A DNA stretch of 64,000 nucleotides from JACDHQ01 sp036401195 (GTDB taxonomy: Bacteria > Gemmatimonadota > Gemmatimonadetes > Gemmatimonadales > Gemmatimonadaceae), in contig DASWVQ010000125.1 of NCBI GenBank assembly GCA_036401195.1, positions 62,001 through 126,000 of the forward strand. The letters are read 5' to 3'. The notes under the pieces are model-generated. The model was not told where the DNA came from. It saw only the letters and a list, made by a program, of their open reading frames with translations, and did no database searches. The position numbers were made by a program, and so were the translations under genes. Below are positions 34,299 to 42,963 of this stretch, one piece after another (position 1 is the first letter of the stretch; every line of letters starts with the position of its first letter).

Positions 34299-35186
34299 AT
34301 GACCGAGTACTCGACCGCCGCGCCGACGCCCTTTCAGCGCCACCTGCGAACACGCCGTTGGTTCGTCTCCCTGCTCCTCGCGGGCATCGCGGTCCCCGCC
34401 CCGGTGGCGGCCCAGGGAAGTTACCGCAACACCGATGCAGCCCGTTCCACCCGCGTCGAGGACGCCTATGCCATTCCACGGTACGCGGTCGACATGTACG
34501 TCTCACCAATCGGCATCGAACGGGACGCCTCGGGCGAGCTTTCCTGGGGAGGCAGGCCAGGGCTCGCCTACGGGCTTCTTCCTCGCACGCAGGTGGCCGT
34601 GGCCGTGCCACTGGTCTCGGCCGTGGGCGGAGGTGGGCGCCGTGTCGGCGCCGCCGGCGTCGACCTGTCGATCCTGTACAACCTGAACACCGAAACGGGG
34701 GGCCTCCCCGCGTTCGGGTTGCGGGCGAGTACGTTGGTGCCAGCAGGCCCCGCTGGCCCGGCGGCGCTGCAGTCGCGCCTGCGCGGCATCGCGACCCGCA
34801 CCGTCGCGTTCGGCCGGGTGCACGTGAACGGCGACTACACATGGGGCGGCGCGCCCGACGGCGGGCGGCCCTCCGCTGCCGGTTCGCCGCTATCCCCGCT
34901 CACGCGCTGGACGGCCGGTGTCGCGCTCGACCACAGCTTCGTCCGTCGCGCGCTCCTGGCATCCGTGGAGGCGGTGGCGTCGGAACCGAATCCCACGCGT
35001 GGCCGCACCGAATGGGCGGTGGGAGGCAGCCTCCGGTATCAGCTCGATCCCTCGTGGGTGCTGGACGGTGGGATCGGCCGCCGCCTCGCCGTGGACCCCG
35101 CGTGGTATCTCACGCTGGGGATATCGCGGCTGGTGGCCGTCAAGGCCCTGATGCCGGGCCGCGGCGCGTGGGCGGGAGGGCGGTGA
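34299..35186 (+). CDS. Outer-membrane beta-barrel/porin-like protein
   Basis: A signal peptide (WFVSLLLAGIAVPAPVAAQG) is followed by repeated amphipathic strands: YAVDMYVSPIGIERDASGEL, GLLPRTQVAVAVPLVSAVGG, GVDLSILYNLNTETGGLPAF, TVAFGRVHVNGDYTWGG, EWAVGGSLRYQLDPSWVLDG and WYLTLGISRLVAVK. The pattern fits a barrel of 10-14 strands, like uncharacterised outer-membrane transporter families. The substrate is unknown. It lies between copper-binding DUF305 and the copAB pair, so a role in metal homeostasis is possible but unproven. Confidence 0.55.
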   Translation: MTEYSTAAPTPFQRHLRTRRWFVSLLLAGIAVPAPVAAQGSYRNTDAARSTRVEDAYAIPRYAVDMYVSPIGIERDASGELSWGGRPGLAYGLLPRTQVAVAVPLVSAVGGGGRRVGAAGVDLSILYNLNTETGGLPAFGLRASTLVPAGPAGPAALQSRLRGIATRTVAFGRVHVNGDYTWGGAPDGGRPSAAGSPLSPLTRWTAGVALDHSFVRRALLASVEAVASEPNPTRGRTEWAVGGSLRYQLDPSWVLDGGIGRRLAVDPAWYLTLGISRLVAVKALMPGRGAWAGGR

Positions 35187-35196
35187 AGGACACGTC

Positions 35197-35988
35197 TCAT
35201 CGCCAGACCCGAAGGCCGAGGACGAGGCGGCTCTCCGCCAGCGGATCGCCGGAGGGCCGGCCGATGTTCGTGCTGCCGGCGATCCGGCGCGACCTCGACC
35301 AGCCGACGTACGGCGCGAACTCTCGCCGCAGCTCGTAGCGCATTCGCACTCCATACTCGAAGTCGTTCAATCCACGGCGCACGCCGAACCGCGGCGCCGC
35401 CTGCAACGCGGCATTCACCTCGAATTCCGGCTCGGCGATGAGACGCTGCGTGAACTGGAGCTGGAACGATCCCTCCAGCCGGCCGGAGAATTCCCCCCGA
35501 GGGCTCACGAAGAGCGTCGGCTCGAATTCCACCCGGTAAGGAGCGAGCCCGCGAAGGCCGACGGCCACCTGTGTCCGTCCGGGGTGGGCGTCGCCCCAGT
35601 GCGGGTCGATGCGCAGCCCGATGGTCGCGTCCCAGAACGGATCCACGAGCCGGCCGTACGCCACCTGAACTTCGGCTTCCCCCTGCTCGACCCGGGATGC
35701 AAATTCGCTCTCGGCGAGCACCCACAGGCGCTGGCGCGCCCCGCCGTACCAGGCCCGCATGTCCACGTTGAACGGTTCGCCGCGCGCGGCGGGGGCGTAC
35801 TCGAGCTGGTCGAACAGCACGAAGAGCGTGGGTTGCCAGGTCATTTCCTCCATGCCGTGCCCCATGCCATGCCCCATGCCATGCGTGGCGGCGGTGTCCT
35901 GCGCGCGCGCCGGCAGCGCCGCGGCGGCACCCAGCGCGATGAGGAGGCTCAGGCCGCGGAACCGGCGACGCCGTGGCTCAGGGCACAT
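35197..35988 (-). CDS. copB: Copper resistance protein CopB (outer membrane)
   Basis: A signal peptide is followed by a His/Met motif (HGMGHGMGHGMEEMTW) and a CopB/PcoB barrel: LFVLFDQLEYAPAARGEPFN, MRAWYGGARQRLWVLAESEF, AEVQVAYGRLVDPFWDATIG, QLQFTQRLIAEPEFEVNAAL and PRFGVRRGLNDFEYGVRMRY. Ending APYVGWSRSR plus the strand RLVLGLRVWR is typical. It sits in the outer membrane and works with the periplasmic oxidase CopA. The start overlaps the copA stop by 11 bp, indicating a copAB operon. Confidence 0.9.
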   Translation of the reverse strand: MCPEPRRRRFRGLSLLIALGAAAALPARAQDTAATHGMGHGMGHGMEEMTWQPTLFVLFDQLEYAPAARGEPFNVDMRAWYGGARQRLWVLAESEFASRVEQGEAEVQVAYGRLVDPFWDATIGLRIDPHWGDAHPGRTQVAVGLRGLAPYRVEFEPTLFVSPRGEFSGRLEGSFQLQFTQRLIAEPEFEVNAALQAAPRFGVRRGLNDFEYGVRMRYELRREFAPYVGWSRSRRIAGSTNIGRPSGDPLAESRLVLGLRVWR

Positions 35989-37981
35989 CGTTCAGCTCCT
36001 CCGGCGTGAAGGGGCGTCCCGGTTGCGAGACCTCGAACACGCGAAACATCCCGGAGAGCATGTGATACATGATGTGGCAGTGGAACGCCCAGCGGCCGGG
36101 CGCATCGGCGGTGATCAGGAGCGACAGGCGCTCGGCCGGCTTCACGTTCACCGTGTGCACCCGGGGGATCCGCTCGAGATGGCCGTTCTCCAGCTCCATC
36201 CACATGCCGTGCAGGTGCATGGGGTGGTTCATCATCGTGTCGTTCACCATGGTGAGCCGCACCCGCTCGCCGTAGTTGAGGCGCACGGGGGACATCCCGG
36301 GTGAGAACGCCCGGCCGTTGATGGACCACATGAAGCGTTCCATGTTACCCGTGAGGTGGATCTCGATCTCGCGATCGGGTGCGCGGAAGTCGGGGCGGCT
36401 CTCGACGGCCTTGAGGTCGGTGTAGAGCAGGACACGCCAGCCGTCCTCGCCGAGGCCGGTGCCCGGCTCGGCCAGCCGGCTGCTGACCATCATCGGAACT
36501 GCGCCGTTCTCCACGCTGTGACGTGTCGGCTCGTGATCGAGCATTCCCGGAACGGTGCCGGGCGGGCGGAGCCCCTGGGTGCGCGACACGCCCGCGACCG
36601 CATATCGCGCGCGATCACCGGACCCGGCGTCACTCATGCCAGCCATCCCCGTCATGCCAGCCATCGTCCCGCTGGTGGTCATGTCGGCGCCTTTGGCCTG
36701 GGTGGCGGCGGGCGCCGGGGTCCCACCCATCGTGGCATGGACCATCCCGGCCATCGTATGTCCCGACGCGGCGGCGCTCGCTCCGGCCATGTCGCCCATG
36801 CCCGCCATGTCGCCGTGCGCCATGCCCATGTCGGCCATGGTGAGCAACGGACGCTTCCGTCGCGCCGGGATGGGGGCGTTCCAGCCGACCCGCGGCGTCA
36901 GCGTACCGCGCGTGTACCCGCTCCGGTCGGTGGACTCCGCGAAGATCGTGTAGGGACGGTCGCCGGGCTCCACGACGACGTCATAGGTCTCTGCGTTCGT
37001 GATGCGGAATTCGTCGGTCTCGATGGGCTGCACGAACTGCCCGCTCGCCTGCACCACGGTCATCGGCAGGTCGGGGATGCGGACGTCGAACATCGAGTCG
37101 GCCGACGCATTGATGAAGCGGAGCAGCACCCGCTCGCCCGGTCGGAAGAGTCCCGTCCAGTTCGCGCCGGGAGCGAGCCCGTTGACGAGATACGTGTAGG
37201 TGGCGCCGGTGACGTCCTGCAGGTCGGTGGGGTCCATGCGCATCTGGAGCCACATGAGCCGCTCTCGAAGCGTCGGCATGAAGCCGTCGCGGGCGACGTC
37301 TCGCAGGAAGTCTCCCACGGTGCGCCGCTGGAAGTTGTAGTAGTTGCCCTGTTTCTTCAGGCGGTCGAGAACTCGATAGGGGTTCTCGAAGGTCCAGTCG
37401 GAGAGGACGACGATGTATTCCCGGTCGAACTGATATGGATAGCCCCCGGCCGGGTGGATGACGAGGGGTCCGTAGTGCCCGAGCTGCTCCTGGAGTCCCG
37501 AGTGGCTGTGGTACCAGTAGGTGCCGTACTGCTTCAGCGGGAAGCGGTACTCGAACGTCGTACCGGGCGGGATGCCGGGAAAGCTCACGCCCGGCACGCC
37601 GTCCATCTCCGGCGGCACGATCACGCCGTGCCAGTGGACAGACGTATCCTCTCGCAGCCGGTTGTGTACGCGGATGATCGTCTCCTGGCCTTCCTGGAGC
37701 GTGAGTAGTGGGCCAGGGATCGTGCCGTTGATCATGACGGCGGTTCCCCGGCGGCCGGCGACTGCCACGACCTGCTCGGCAATCGTCAGGTCGTAGACCG
37801 CGACTCCATCGATGATGTGGGGATGGAGTCCGTGGACACCCCCCGCCGCAGGCAGCGACGCGGACGCGTATTCGGGGAGCAGCGCGTGCAGCGCGGCCGC
37901 GGCGCCGAACGCGCCGGCGGCCCGTACGAAGTCCCGGCGGGTGACCGCGGTCTGGGTGAACGAACCAGTGGGTTGAGTCAT
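35978..37981 (-). CDS. copA: Copper resistance multicopper oxidase CopA
   Basis: The Tat signal (VTRRDFVRAAGAFGAAAALH) shows export of a folded cuproprotein. Four copper-binding motifs are present: SVHWHGVIVPP, YWYHSHSGLQEQ, HPMHLHGMWMELENG and WAFHCHIMYHMLSGM, supplying type 1, 2 and 3 sites. Between the second and third domains is a Met/His-rich stretch (MADMGMAHGDMAGMGDMAG and further Met clusters to about residue 480) that probably binds Cu(I). At 667 residues it is normal for CopA/PcoA. It oxidises Cu(I) in the periplasm. Operon with copB. Confidence 0.95.
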   Translation of the reverse strand: MTQPTGSFTQTAVTRRDFVRAAGAFGAAAALHALLPEYASASLPAAGGVHGLHPHIIDGVAVYDLTIAEQVVAVAGRRGTAVMINGTIPGPLLTLQEGQETIIRVHNRLREDTSVHWHGVIVPPEMDGVPGVSFPGIPPGTTFEYRFPLKQYGTYWYHSHSGLQEQLGHYGPLVIHPAGGYPYQFDREYIVVLSDWTFENPYRVLDRLKKQGNYYNFQRRTVGDFLRDVARDGFMPTLRERLMWLQMRMDPTDLQDVTGATYTYLVNGLAPGANWTGLFRPGERVLLRFINASADSMFDVRIPDLPMTVVQASGQFVQPIETDEFRITNAETYDVVVEPGDRPYTIFAESTDRSGYTRGTLTPRVGWNAPIPARRKRPLLTMADMGMAHGDMAGMGDMAGASAAASGHTMAGMVHATMGGTPAPAATQAKGADMTTSGTMAGMTGMAGMSDAGSGDRARYAVAGVSRTQGLRPPGTVPGMLDHEPTRHSVENGAVPMMVSSRLAEPGTGLGEDGWRVLLYTDLKAVESRPDFRAPDREIEIHLTGNMERFMWSINGRAFSPGMSPVRLNYGERVRLTMVNDTMMNHPMHLHGMWMELENGHLERIPRVHTVNVKPAERLSLLITADAPGRWAFHCHIMYHMLSGMFRVFEVSQPGRPFTPEELNDVP

Positions 37982-38033
37982 CGCGTGATGTTTGTCCGGT
38001 GGTGCGCGGGCGGGCGCAGGCGGTCTGGTGGGG

Positions 38034-38780
38034 TCACGGCTGGTTGAGCAGGATCCGCCGGACCTCCGGGTCGGCCCAGCGATTCCGCAGGACGCTGTCG
38101 CGCTGGATCTTCTGCTGGACGACGGGGTCGGTGACCACGCGGGCGATCAACTGCTGCAGCTTCCGGTCGGCACTGCCGGGGAGGCTGGCGTCGCCATGCG
38201 CCATCTCCGGCATGCCGGCCATCCCGGGCGCGCCGCGCGCCGGCGCCATGTTCATGTTGCCGTGGTCCATCCCGGCCATCCCCGCCATTCCGCTGCTCTT
38301 GGCTTGGCCGGCGGGCGCGCCGCGCGCGGGCGCCATGTTCATGTTGCCGTGGTCCATCCCGGCCATCCCCGCCATCCCGCTGCTCGCGGCCCCGCGAGCG
38401 GAGGCGCCGCGCGCCGGCGCCATGTTCATGTTGCCGTGATCCATCCCGGCCATCCCCGCCATCCCGCTGCTCGCGGCCCCGCGAGCGGAGGCGCCGCGCG
38501 CCGGCGCCATCTTCATGTTGCCGTGATCCATCCCGGCCATCGGCTCTTCGCTGGAGTCGGGCATCGGCATCCGTGAATGGTCCATGGCGGCCATGCCGGA
38601 ATCGGGCGCTCGCGAAGAGGCGGGCTTCGTCGCGGCGGGGCCGGCTGCTCCAGAGGGCCGGCTGCTATCACGATCGGGGCTCTTCTGCGTGCCACATGCC
38701 GAGACGGCGCCGGCGACGACGGACAGGAGCAGGATACGACGGGGATCTGGCATGGTCTGGCCTCGACGGCTGGCAGTCAT
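38034..38780 (-). CDS. Met/His-rich repeat lipoprotein with a DPxV motif
   Basis: After a lipoprotein signal (RILLLSVVAGAVSAC) the protein has four copies of a 29-residue repeat around MAGMDHGNMNMAPARGAS, each carrying five or six Met and one His. A C-terminal helical segment follows: LQQLIARVVTDPVVQQKIQR, DSVLRNRWADPEVRRILLNQ. The Met/His clusters suggest a periplasmic copper sponge or chaperone. The last segment is homologous to two segments of the preceding gene. The ATG at 38780 overlaps that gene's stop (ATGA), so the two are coupled; 38753 is an alternative start. No named family recognised. Confidence 0.7.
   Translation of the reverse strand: MTASRRGQTMPDPRRILLLSVVAGAVSACGTQKSPDRDSSRPSGAAGPAATKPASSRAPDSGMAAMDHSRMPMPDSSEEPMAGMDHGNMKMAPARGASARGAASSGMAGMAGMDHGNMNMAPARGASARGAASSGMAGMAGMDHGNMNMAPARGAPAGQAKSSGMAGMAGMDHGNMNMAPARGAPGMAGMPEMAHGDASLPGSADRKLQQLIARVVTDPVVQQKIQRDSVLRNRWADPEVRRILLNQP
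38245..38552. repeat. Four tandem 87-bp repeats coding Met/His-rich units
   Basis: The phrase GCCATGTTCATGTTGCCGTG (or a one- or two-base variant) recurs at 38245, 38332, 38419 and 38506, exactly 87 bp apart. The repeats keep the frame of the lipoprotein gene on the minus strand. Copies 3 and 4 differ at few positions, which suggests recent expansion. Confidence 0.9.
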
Positions 38781-40231
38781 GGATGCTGGTGCCCGGGCGG
38801 TGGTGCCGGGGCCGGCTCGGTCCGCGGCAACGTGGCGGGCGGCACCGGTCGCGCTTGTTGCGACTGCCGGAGCTCGTTGAGCCGCTTCCGGACCGCCGGG
38901 TCCGACCAGAGCCGGTGCAACTCGGGGTCGGAGTGGATGCGCGACTCCACCGTGGGGTCGGAGAGCAGCCGCACGATGAACTCCACGGCCTGCCGCCGTT
39001 CTTCCGACATCGCGGTGGGCGCCATTGTCATCTCCGGCATGCCAGCGTGACCCGGCATCTCCGCGGTGCCGGCGAGGGGGCCGAGCTGGGCGAGCATGCG
39101 CTGGAGCACCGGGTCCGTGGCAACGCGCTCCTGGACGACGGGATCGGCCAGCATGCGCCGATGAATGGCGATGAGCAGCGGTACGTTCACTTCCTGCGTC
39201 TCATTGGGCGCCCCCATCTCGTGTGACGCCGCCATGTCGTGCGCCGACATTTCGTGCGACGTCGCCTGCTCGCCGCGCCCCTGCAGCCACGCGTCAAAGC
39301 GCGAGGCGAGAACGGTATCGCTCCGGAATGCCTCGGCGGCGCGGAGGATCTCTCGGCGCTTGGCGCTCCGGGGGACGTCCGGGGAGGCGAGGATGTCGGC
39401 CACCACGTCCTCCAGCATACCCAGGTTGTCGAGGATCGCCGCGGGGCCGGGATACCGGCGCGCCAGCGCCGGCGCCACGACGGGGGCGAGCGGCCTCCGC
39501 GACGGGAGCGAATCGGCGTCGGTCGGCCCGGCCCATCCGAACCGGGCGATGGACGAATCCACGAGCGCGATGCGTCGGGCTGGAGATTCACGCTGGAGCA
39601 GCAGCTCGAGCAACTCGAGCTGCAGTCCGCGGGCAGCCCATGCGAGCCCCTGCGACAGGGGGAAGGCACGGCGGAATGCCACGGAATAGAACTGGCCTTC
39701 CGCAGCCTCCGGCCGCTTCGGCAGGGAGGCCAATGCCAGCTCGGGGCGCGAGCGATAATGTCCCAGGAGCTCCGTGATGCGCCCATCGAGGGCAGCCACA
39801 GACAGGGATGGGTCGGCCGCGAGGTCGTAGAGCTGCCGCCGGAACTGACGCGCCCATGAAAGCATACCCGCGGCCTCCGGGACGAGTTTCGCGAATTGTG
39901 CGGCCGTTGCCTCCTCGACTGGGGGCAGGCGAGGGGGCGACGCGATGAGCCCGCGGGCCGACCGGGCGAGCTCGCGATCCCGGCGCCGCGCGTCGGCGCT
40001 GTCGCTCCCCGGGGGGCGCGTCCACAGAGTCTCGAAGCGCAGGTCCTGGGCATAGGCGATCGCGTTGACCACGCGATCGGCCCGCGGGAACTGTCGCCGG
40101 AACTGCCAGTTGAACCCCCCCGGGAGGAAGGAGGTCTCGGGGCGAGCGACCCACTGCGCCGCCGAAGGCGCCGGCAGGACGCACAAAGCCGAGAGGCACG
40201 CGAACGCGACGCGTGCGCCATTCCACCGCAT
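38777..40231 (-). CDS. Secreted protein with DPxV repeats, copper-cluster associated
   Basis: This is a 484-residue exported protein (signal ARVAFACLSALCVLPAPSAA). A long N-terminal helical domain begins FLPGGFNWQFRRQFPRADRV and continues RRAFPLSQGLAWAARGLQLE. A Met/His-rich linker (SHEMSAHDMAASHEMG) follows. Then two related segments: LADPVVQERVATDPVLQRML and LSDPTVESRIHSDPELHRLW-SDPAVRKRLNEL. A second Met cluster (AEMPGHAGMPEMTMAPTAM) separates the two. I do not recognise a family. The 15-bp operator at 40335 lies about 100 bp upstream. The gene is coupled to the Met/His repeat lipoprotein. Confidence 0.7.
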   Translation of the reverse strand: MRWNGARVAFACLSALCVLPAPSAAQWVARPETSFLPGGFNWQFRRQFPRADRVVNAIAYAQDLRFETLWTRPPGSDSADARRRDRELARSARGLIASPPRLPPVEEATAAQFAKLVPEAAGMLSWARQFRRQLYDLAADPSLSVAALDGRITELLGHYRSRPELALASLPKRPEAAEGQFYSVAFRRAFPLSQGLAWAARGLQLELLELLLQRESPARRIALVDSSIARFGWAGPTDADSLPSRRPLAPVVAPALARRYPGPAAILDNLGMLEDVVADILASPDVPRSAKRREILRAAEAFRSDTVLASRFDAWLQGRGEQATSHEMSAHDMAASHEMGAPNETQEVNVPLLIAIHRRMLADPVVQERVATDPVLQRMLAQLGPLAGTAEMPGHAGMPEMTMAPTAMSEERRQAVEFIVRLLSDPTVESRIHSDPELHRLWSDPAVRKRLNELRQSQQARPVPPATLPRTEPAPAPPPGHQHP

Positions 40232-40334
40232 GGGTCCTCCTCGTCCTGATATGTGGAAGCGGGCCACCATTGCGGGACGCTTGGCGGCCTTACCCCAAAT
40301 GACCGGCCGGGTCGGGCGGGCGGATGGGGCACTC

Positions 40335-40349
40335 TTTATTGCAAGTAAA
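40335..40349. promoter_or_regulatory. Copper-operator candidate, site 1 (TTTATTGCAAGTAAA)
   Basis: A 15-bp inverted repeat; its reverse complement TTTACTTGCAATAAA fits the consensus TTTAC-N5-(G/A)TAAA shared with sites at 49953, 57756, 57872 and 60239. It lies 104 bp upstream of the DPxV secreted protein gene. The flanking C/G extends the palindrome to 17 bp. Confidence 0.6.
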
Positions 40350-40419
40350 GTAGCCAGGGTTGGTTGCAGGAACGGTGCCGTGGAGGTGCAGGACGAGCAC
40401 CGCCGGGCGTTCGCTGACC

Positions 40420-40755
40420 CGCCAGGGGGAGCCCGAACAGGTCGGCGTACTCGAAGACCTCTCGTTGGCTGCCACTCGCTGCGATCCGCTGCCGAAAGTA
40501 GCCCTGGCGGTGCAGGAGGCCGAGCCCGACGATGGGGACGCCGAGATCGCATGCCGACTTGAGGTGGTCGCCCGCGAGCACCTCGAGCCCGCCAGCGAAG
40601 ATCGGGACGCTCTCGGCGAGCCCGAACTCCGCCGAGAAATGGGCGGCGAGTGGCACATGGCTGCTTCCGTGTCTCCGTGCGAACCAGGTTGATGGCTCCG
40701 CGACGTAGTCCGCGGGCGTCCAGGCGGCACGATCGAGTTGCGCGAGGAACCCCTC
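40420..40755 (-). pseudogene. Glycogen/alpha-glucan phosphorylase N-terminal fragment
   Basis: The minus strand reads WTPADYVAEPSTWFARRHG, PLAAHFSAEFGLAESVPIFA, GGLEVLAGDHLKSACDLGVP, IVGLGLLHRQGYFRQRI. This is the N-terminal substrate region of alpha-glucan phosphorylases (typical form SAEFGL...GGLGVLAGDHLKSASDLG). It covers about 110 residues of an enzyme of over 800. No catalytic Lys or PLP site is present. It abuts a 5'-truncated YHS gene, so it marks a deletion or recombination junction. Confidence 0.75.
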
Positions 40756-40775
40756 GTCACCGCCTGCACCAGGAC

Positions 40776-41300
40776 GTGATCCGCCCGCGCCTCGACGCCA
40801 TCGCCAGGCGGTTCCCCGGGGCCCGCCTCGAACAATTCCGGACACCGGCCGGGGTCCAGTTGCGATGCATCTTCCAGCGGAGCGAGCGATTCCCGGCGTC
40901 GGTCACGCTCACGCTCGGCGTGATGCTGGACGCGGAGCGCGGGATCGCGAGCCTGTTCCAGAGCATCGAGTTCGTCCCGATCCTGTTCGAGATCGAGCGT
41001 GCCGCACATCTCGACATGTCGCTGGACGACATGGACCAGAGCCGTGCGGCCAATTGGGTGCAGGAGCAGCTGCTCGAATTCCTGCGGCAGTATCTCCGGC
41101 TCGAGACGGACGTCAACTACCAACGGTCCCACGAGGGCACCGATCCGGTGTGTGGGATGCGCGTCTCATCCGCTGCGACGGCCCACCGCCGACAGTTCGA
41201 GCACCACACCTACTCGTTCTGTTCCGCGGCATGCGAGGAAAGATTCGCCGCCGACCCGGCCTTCTACCTGTCTGGCCGATCGAAGGTGGTCGCTCCCTAG
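40776..41300 (+). pseudogene. YHS-domain protein, 5'-truncated paralogue
   Basis: From a GTG at 40776 the reading is VIRPRLDAIARRFPGARLEQ, then LGVMLDAERGIASLFQSIEF and VQEQLLEFLRQYLRLETDVN. It ends with a YHS domain: DPVCGMRVSSAATAHRRQFE and HHTYSFCSAACEERFAADPA. It aligns with the complete protein at 46199 (IIRPRLAVIAERFQQASLET ... VRDPVCGMMVAP), but the first 60 or so residues are missing where the phosphorylase fragment begins. The YHS domain is intact (CGM...FC...C). It may still be translated from the GTG, but no ribosome-binding site is evident. Confidence 0.6.
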
Positions 41301-41683
41301 CGCCCTCGCCCTTTTGCGGTGGTGGCGGGCGGCGTTCCAGGAACACGCTGAGCGCGAAGTCCTCGCGTCGCGACGCGAGCTCTCAGGCGTCGCTCACCAA
41401 GTCTTCAGGGACGCGTGCGATGGTGGCGGTGCAGACGCGGTCCGGTGCTGCGGGGTTCTGGAGCCGCCACGTCGGCGTCCGCGAGGCCACCAGGCACGAC
41501 GTGCCGGCCACCGCGTCTGCGCCACCCTCCGGCCGACAGGCAGAGCCCGCCGCGGCGGCGGAAATTCAGAAGGGTGCATCCTGGGGAAGCGGCGCGCGCA
41601 TTTCACGCGGCATAAACCACGGAACGGAACCTGCGGTCACGCGGCGGGCAAAACGGCAGGCTGACCACCGCTTCGGAGAACGC
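41301..41683. other. 383-bp intergenic stretch
   Basis: No gene, repeat or hairpin could be supported between the YHS remnant and the DUF305 gene. The sequence presumably carries the promoter for the DUF305 pair. No 15-bp copper-operator candidate is visible here. Confidence 0.4.
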
Positions 41684-42337
41684 ATGCGACACCCTCTCGT
41701 CCTTGGAACCGTGCTCGCAGTCCTCGCGAGCCCCCTGCAGGCGCAGGCGCCGGCGCGCATGATGGGCGCCCCCTATCATGACCCCTCCCGGGCCTTCATC
41801 GACCTCATGATTCCTCATCACGAGACGGCGATCATGATGTCGGAACACCACCTCCAGATGTCGCGAAACGATGCCGTGAAGACCCTGGCCCGGCGAATGA
41901 TCGCGGACCAGCGCCAGGAGATCGCCGAGCTGAAGGAGACCCGCCGCGCCCTCTTCGGCTCCGACTCCAGCCGGAGCCCGATGGCGCGGGCGATGATGCA
42001 GATGATGGGCATGGACCGCATGCGTGACACTGCCGCGCGACCCATGATGGACTCGATGCACAAGCACCAGCCCCCCGTGGCCGGCGGGGAGCACCCGGGG
42101 ATGCACCGTGAAGGAATGATGGGAATGATGCCGGGCGATATGGATCGCATGTTCCTCGAGCACATGATCGCCCACCATCGAGACGGCATCGACATGGCCC
42201 TCCTGGCGGAGGACAGTCAGGCCGCGGCCCGCGTGAAGCAGCTTGCGCGAAAGAGCCGCGAAGGCCAGGAGCGTGACATCGGCGAGATGCGCCGGGTCCT
42301 TGGATCGCTGCCGAGGTCCGGGGGGGAAGGGCGATGA
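41684..42337 (+). CDS. Periplasmic DUF305 protein (CopM-like)
   Basis: A signal peptide (LVLGTVLAVLASPLQAQA) is followed by a first DUF305 half, FIDLMIPHHETAIMMSEHHL and LARRMIADQRQEIAELKETR. A Met-rich linker (MMQMMGMDRM, MHREGMMGMMPGDMDRM) and a second half follow: FLEHMIAHHRDGIDMALLAE. The HH motifs and Met clusters are expected to bind Cu(I)/Ag(I). At 217 residues it is a normal two-repeat member. The stop overlaps the following start (ATGA), so it is coupled to a membrane-anchored DUF305 protein. Confidence 0.85.
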   Translation: MRHPLVLGTVLAVLASPLQAQAPARMMGAPYHDPSRAFIDLMIPHHETAIMMSEHHLQMSRNDAVKTLARRMIADQRQEIAELKETRRALFGSDSSRSPMARAMMQMMGMDRMRDTAARPMMDSMHKHQPPVAGGEHPGMHREGMMGMMPGDMDRMFLEHMIAHHRDGIDMALLAEDSQAAARVKQLARKSREGQERDIGEMRRVLGSLPRSGGEGR

Positions 42338-42951
42338 CCGGGCCGTCCACTCCCATGTCCGGACCGAAGCCCGACGCACGGATGCAGGCCGGGCAGGAGC
42401 GGCCTCACATGCCGATGCGCGGATCCTACAAGCGACTGTTCGCGATGGTGCTCACCTCGGTGGGCATCATGTTCGCCCTCATGTACCAGCTGGTATACGA
42501 GGCGGACCACATCATGTTCAGCTGGAACCGGCTGATCGCATCGCTCGTCATGGGCGCGGTGATGACGATGGTGATGCTGGGCTTCATGTGGTCGATGTTC
42601 GAGGGGAAGGCGCTCAAGGTGGGGATCGTCACCGTCGCCGCACTGGTCGGCATCGTGCTCCTGTATGCCAATCGCTCGCAGGTTGTCATCGACGACACGC
42701 GATTCATGAAGGCGATGATCCCCCACCACTCGATCGCCATCAACAACGCCAGCAAGGCGAGCATCCGGGACCCCCGGGTGCGCAAGCTGGCCGACGAGAT
42801 CATCGCCTCGCAGGTCCGCGAAATCCGCGAGATGAAGCTGCTCATCGACGACATCACGCGAAACGGGGCGCGCGGGAGCAGTACGCTCCCCGCGCGCCCC
42901 GCCACCGTCACCCCCGACATGGAGCCGAAGATCCGCGAGGCAGTCCAGTAG
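42334..42951 (+). CDS. Membrane-anchored DUF305 protein
   Basis: A Met-containing cytoplasmic N-terminus is followed by three TM helices: LFAMVLTSVGIMFALMYQLV, LIASLVMGAVMTMVMLGFMW and VGIVTVAALVGIVLLYANRS. A periplasmic half-DUF305 domain ends the protein: TRFMKAMIPHHSIAINNASK, ADEIIASQVREIREMKLLID. The single HH motif and the TM domain show a variant that tethers the copper site to the inner membrane. It is translationally coupled to the soluble two-repeat DUF305 gene, so the pair may pass copper between periplasm and membrane. Confidence 0.8.
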   Translation: MTGPSTPMSGPKPDARMQAGQERPHMPMRGSYKRLFAMVLTSVGIMFALMYQLVYEADHIMFSWNRLIASLVMGAVMTMVMLGFMWSMFEGKALKVGIVTVAALVGIVLLYANRSQVVIDDTRFMKAMIPHHSIAINNASKASIRDPRVRKLADEIIASQVREIREMKLLIDDITRNGARGSSTLPARPATVTPDMEPKIREAVQ

Positions 42952-42963
42952 CCTCGCGGTGGG

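Noticed and set aside
38245..38592. Regularly spaced repeats as a CRISPR array
   Set aside because: The 87-bp units are contiguous and keep a protein frame. There are no distinct spacers and no cas genes nearby.
40420..40755. A functional glycogen phosphorylase
   Set aside because: Only about 110 residues of an enzyme of more than 800 are present, without catalytic or PLP residues.
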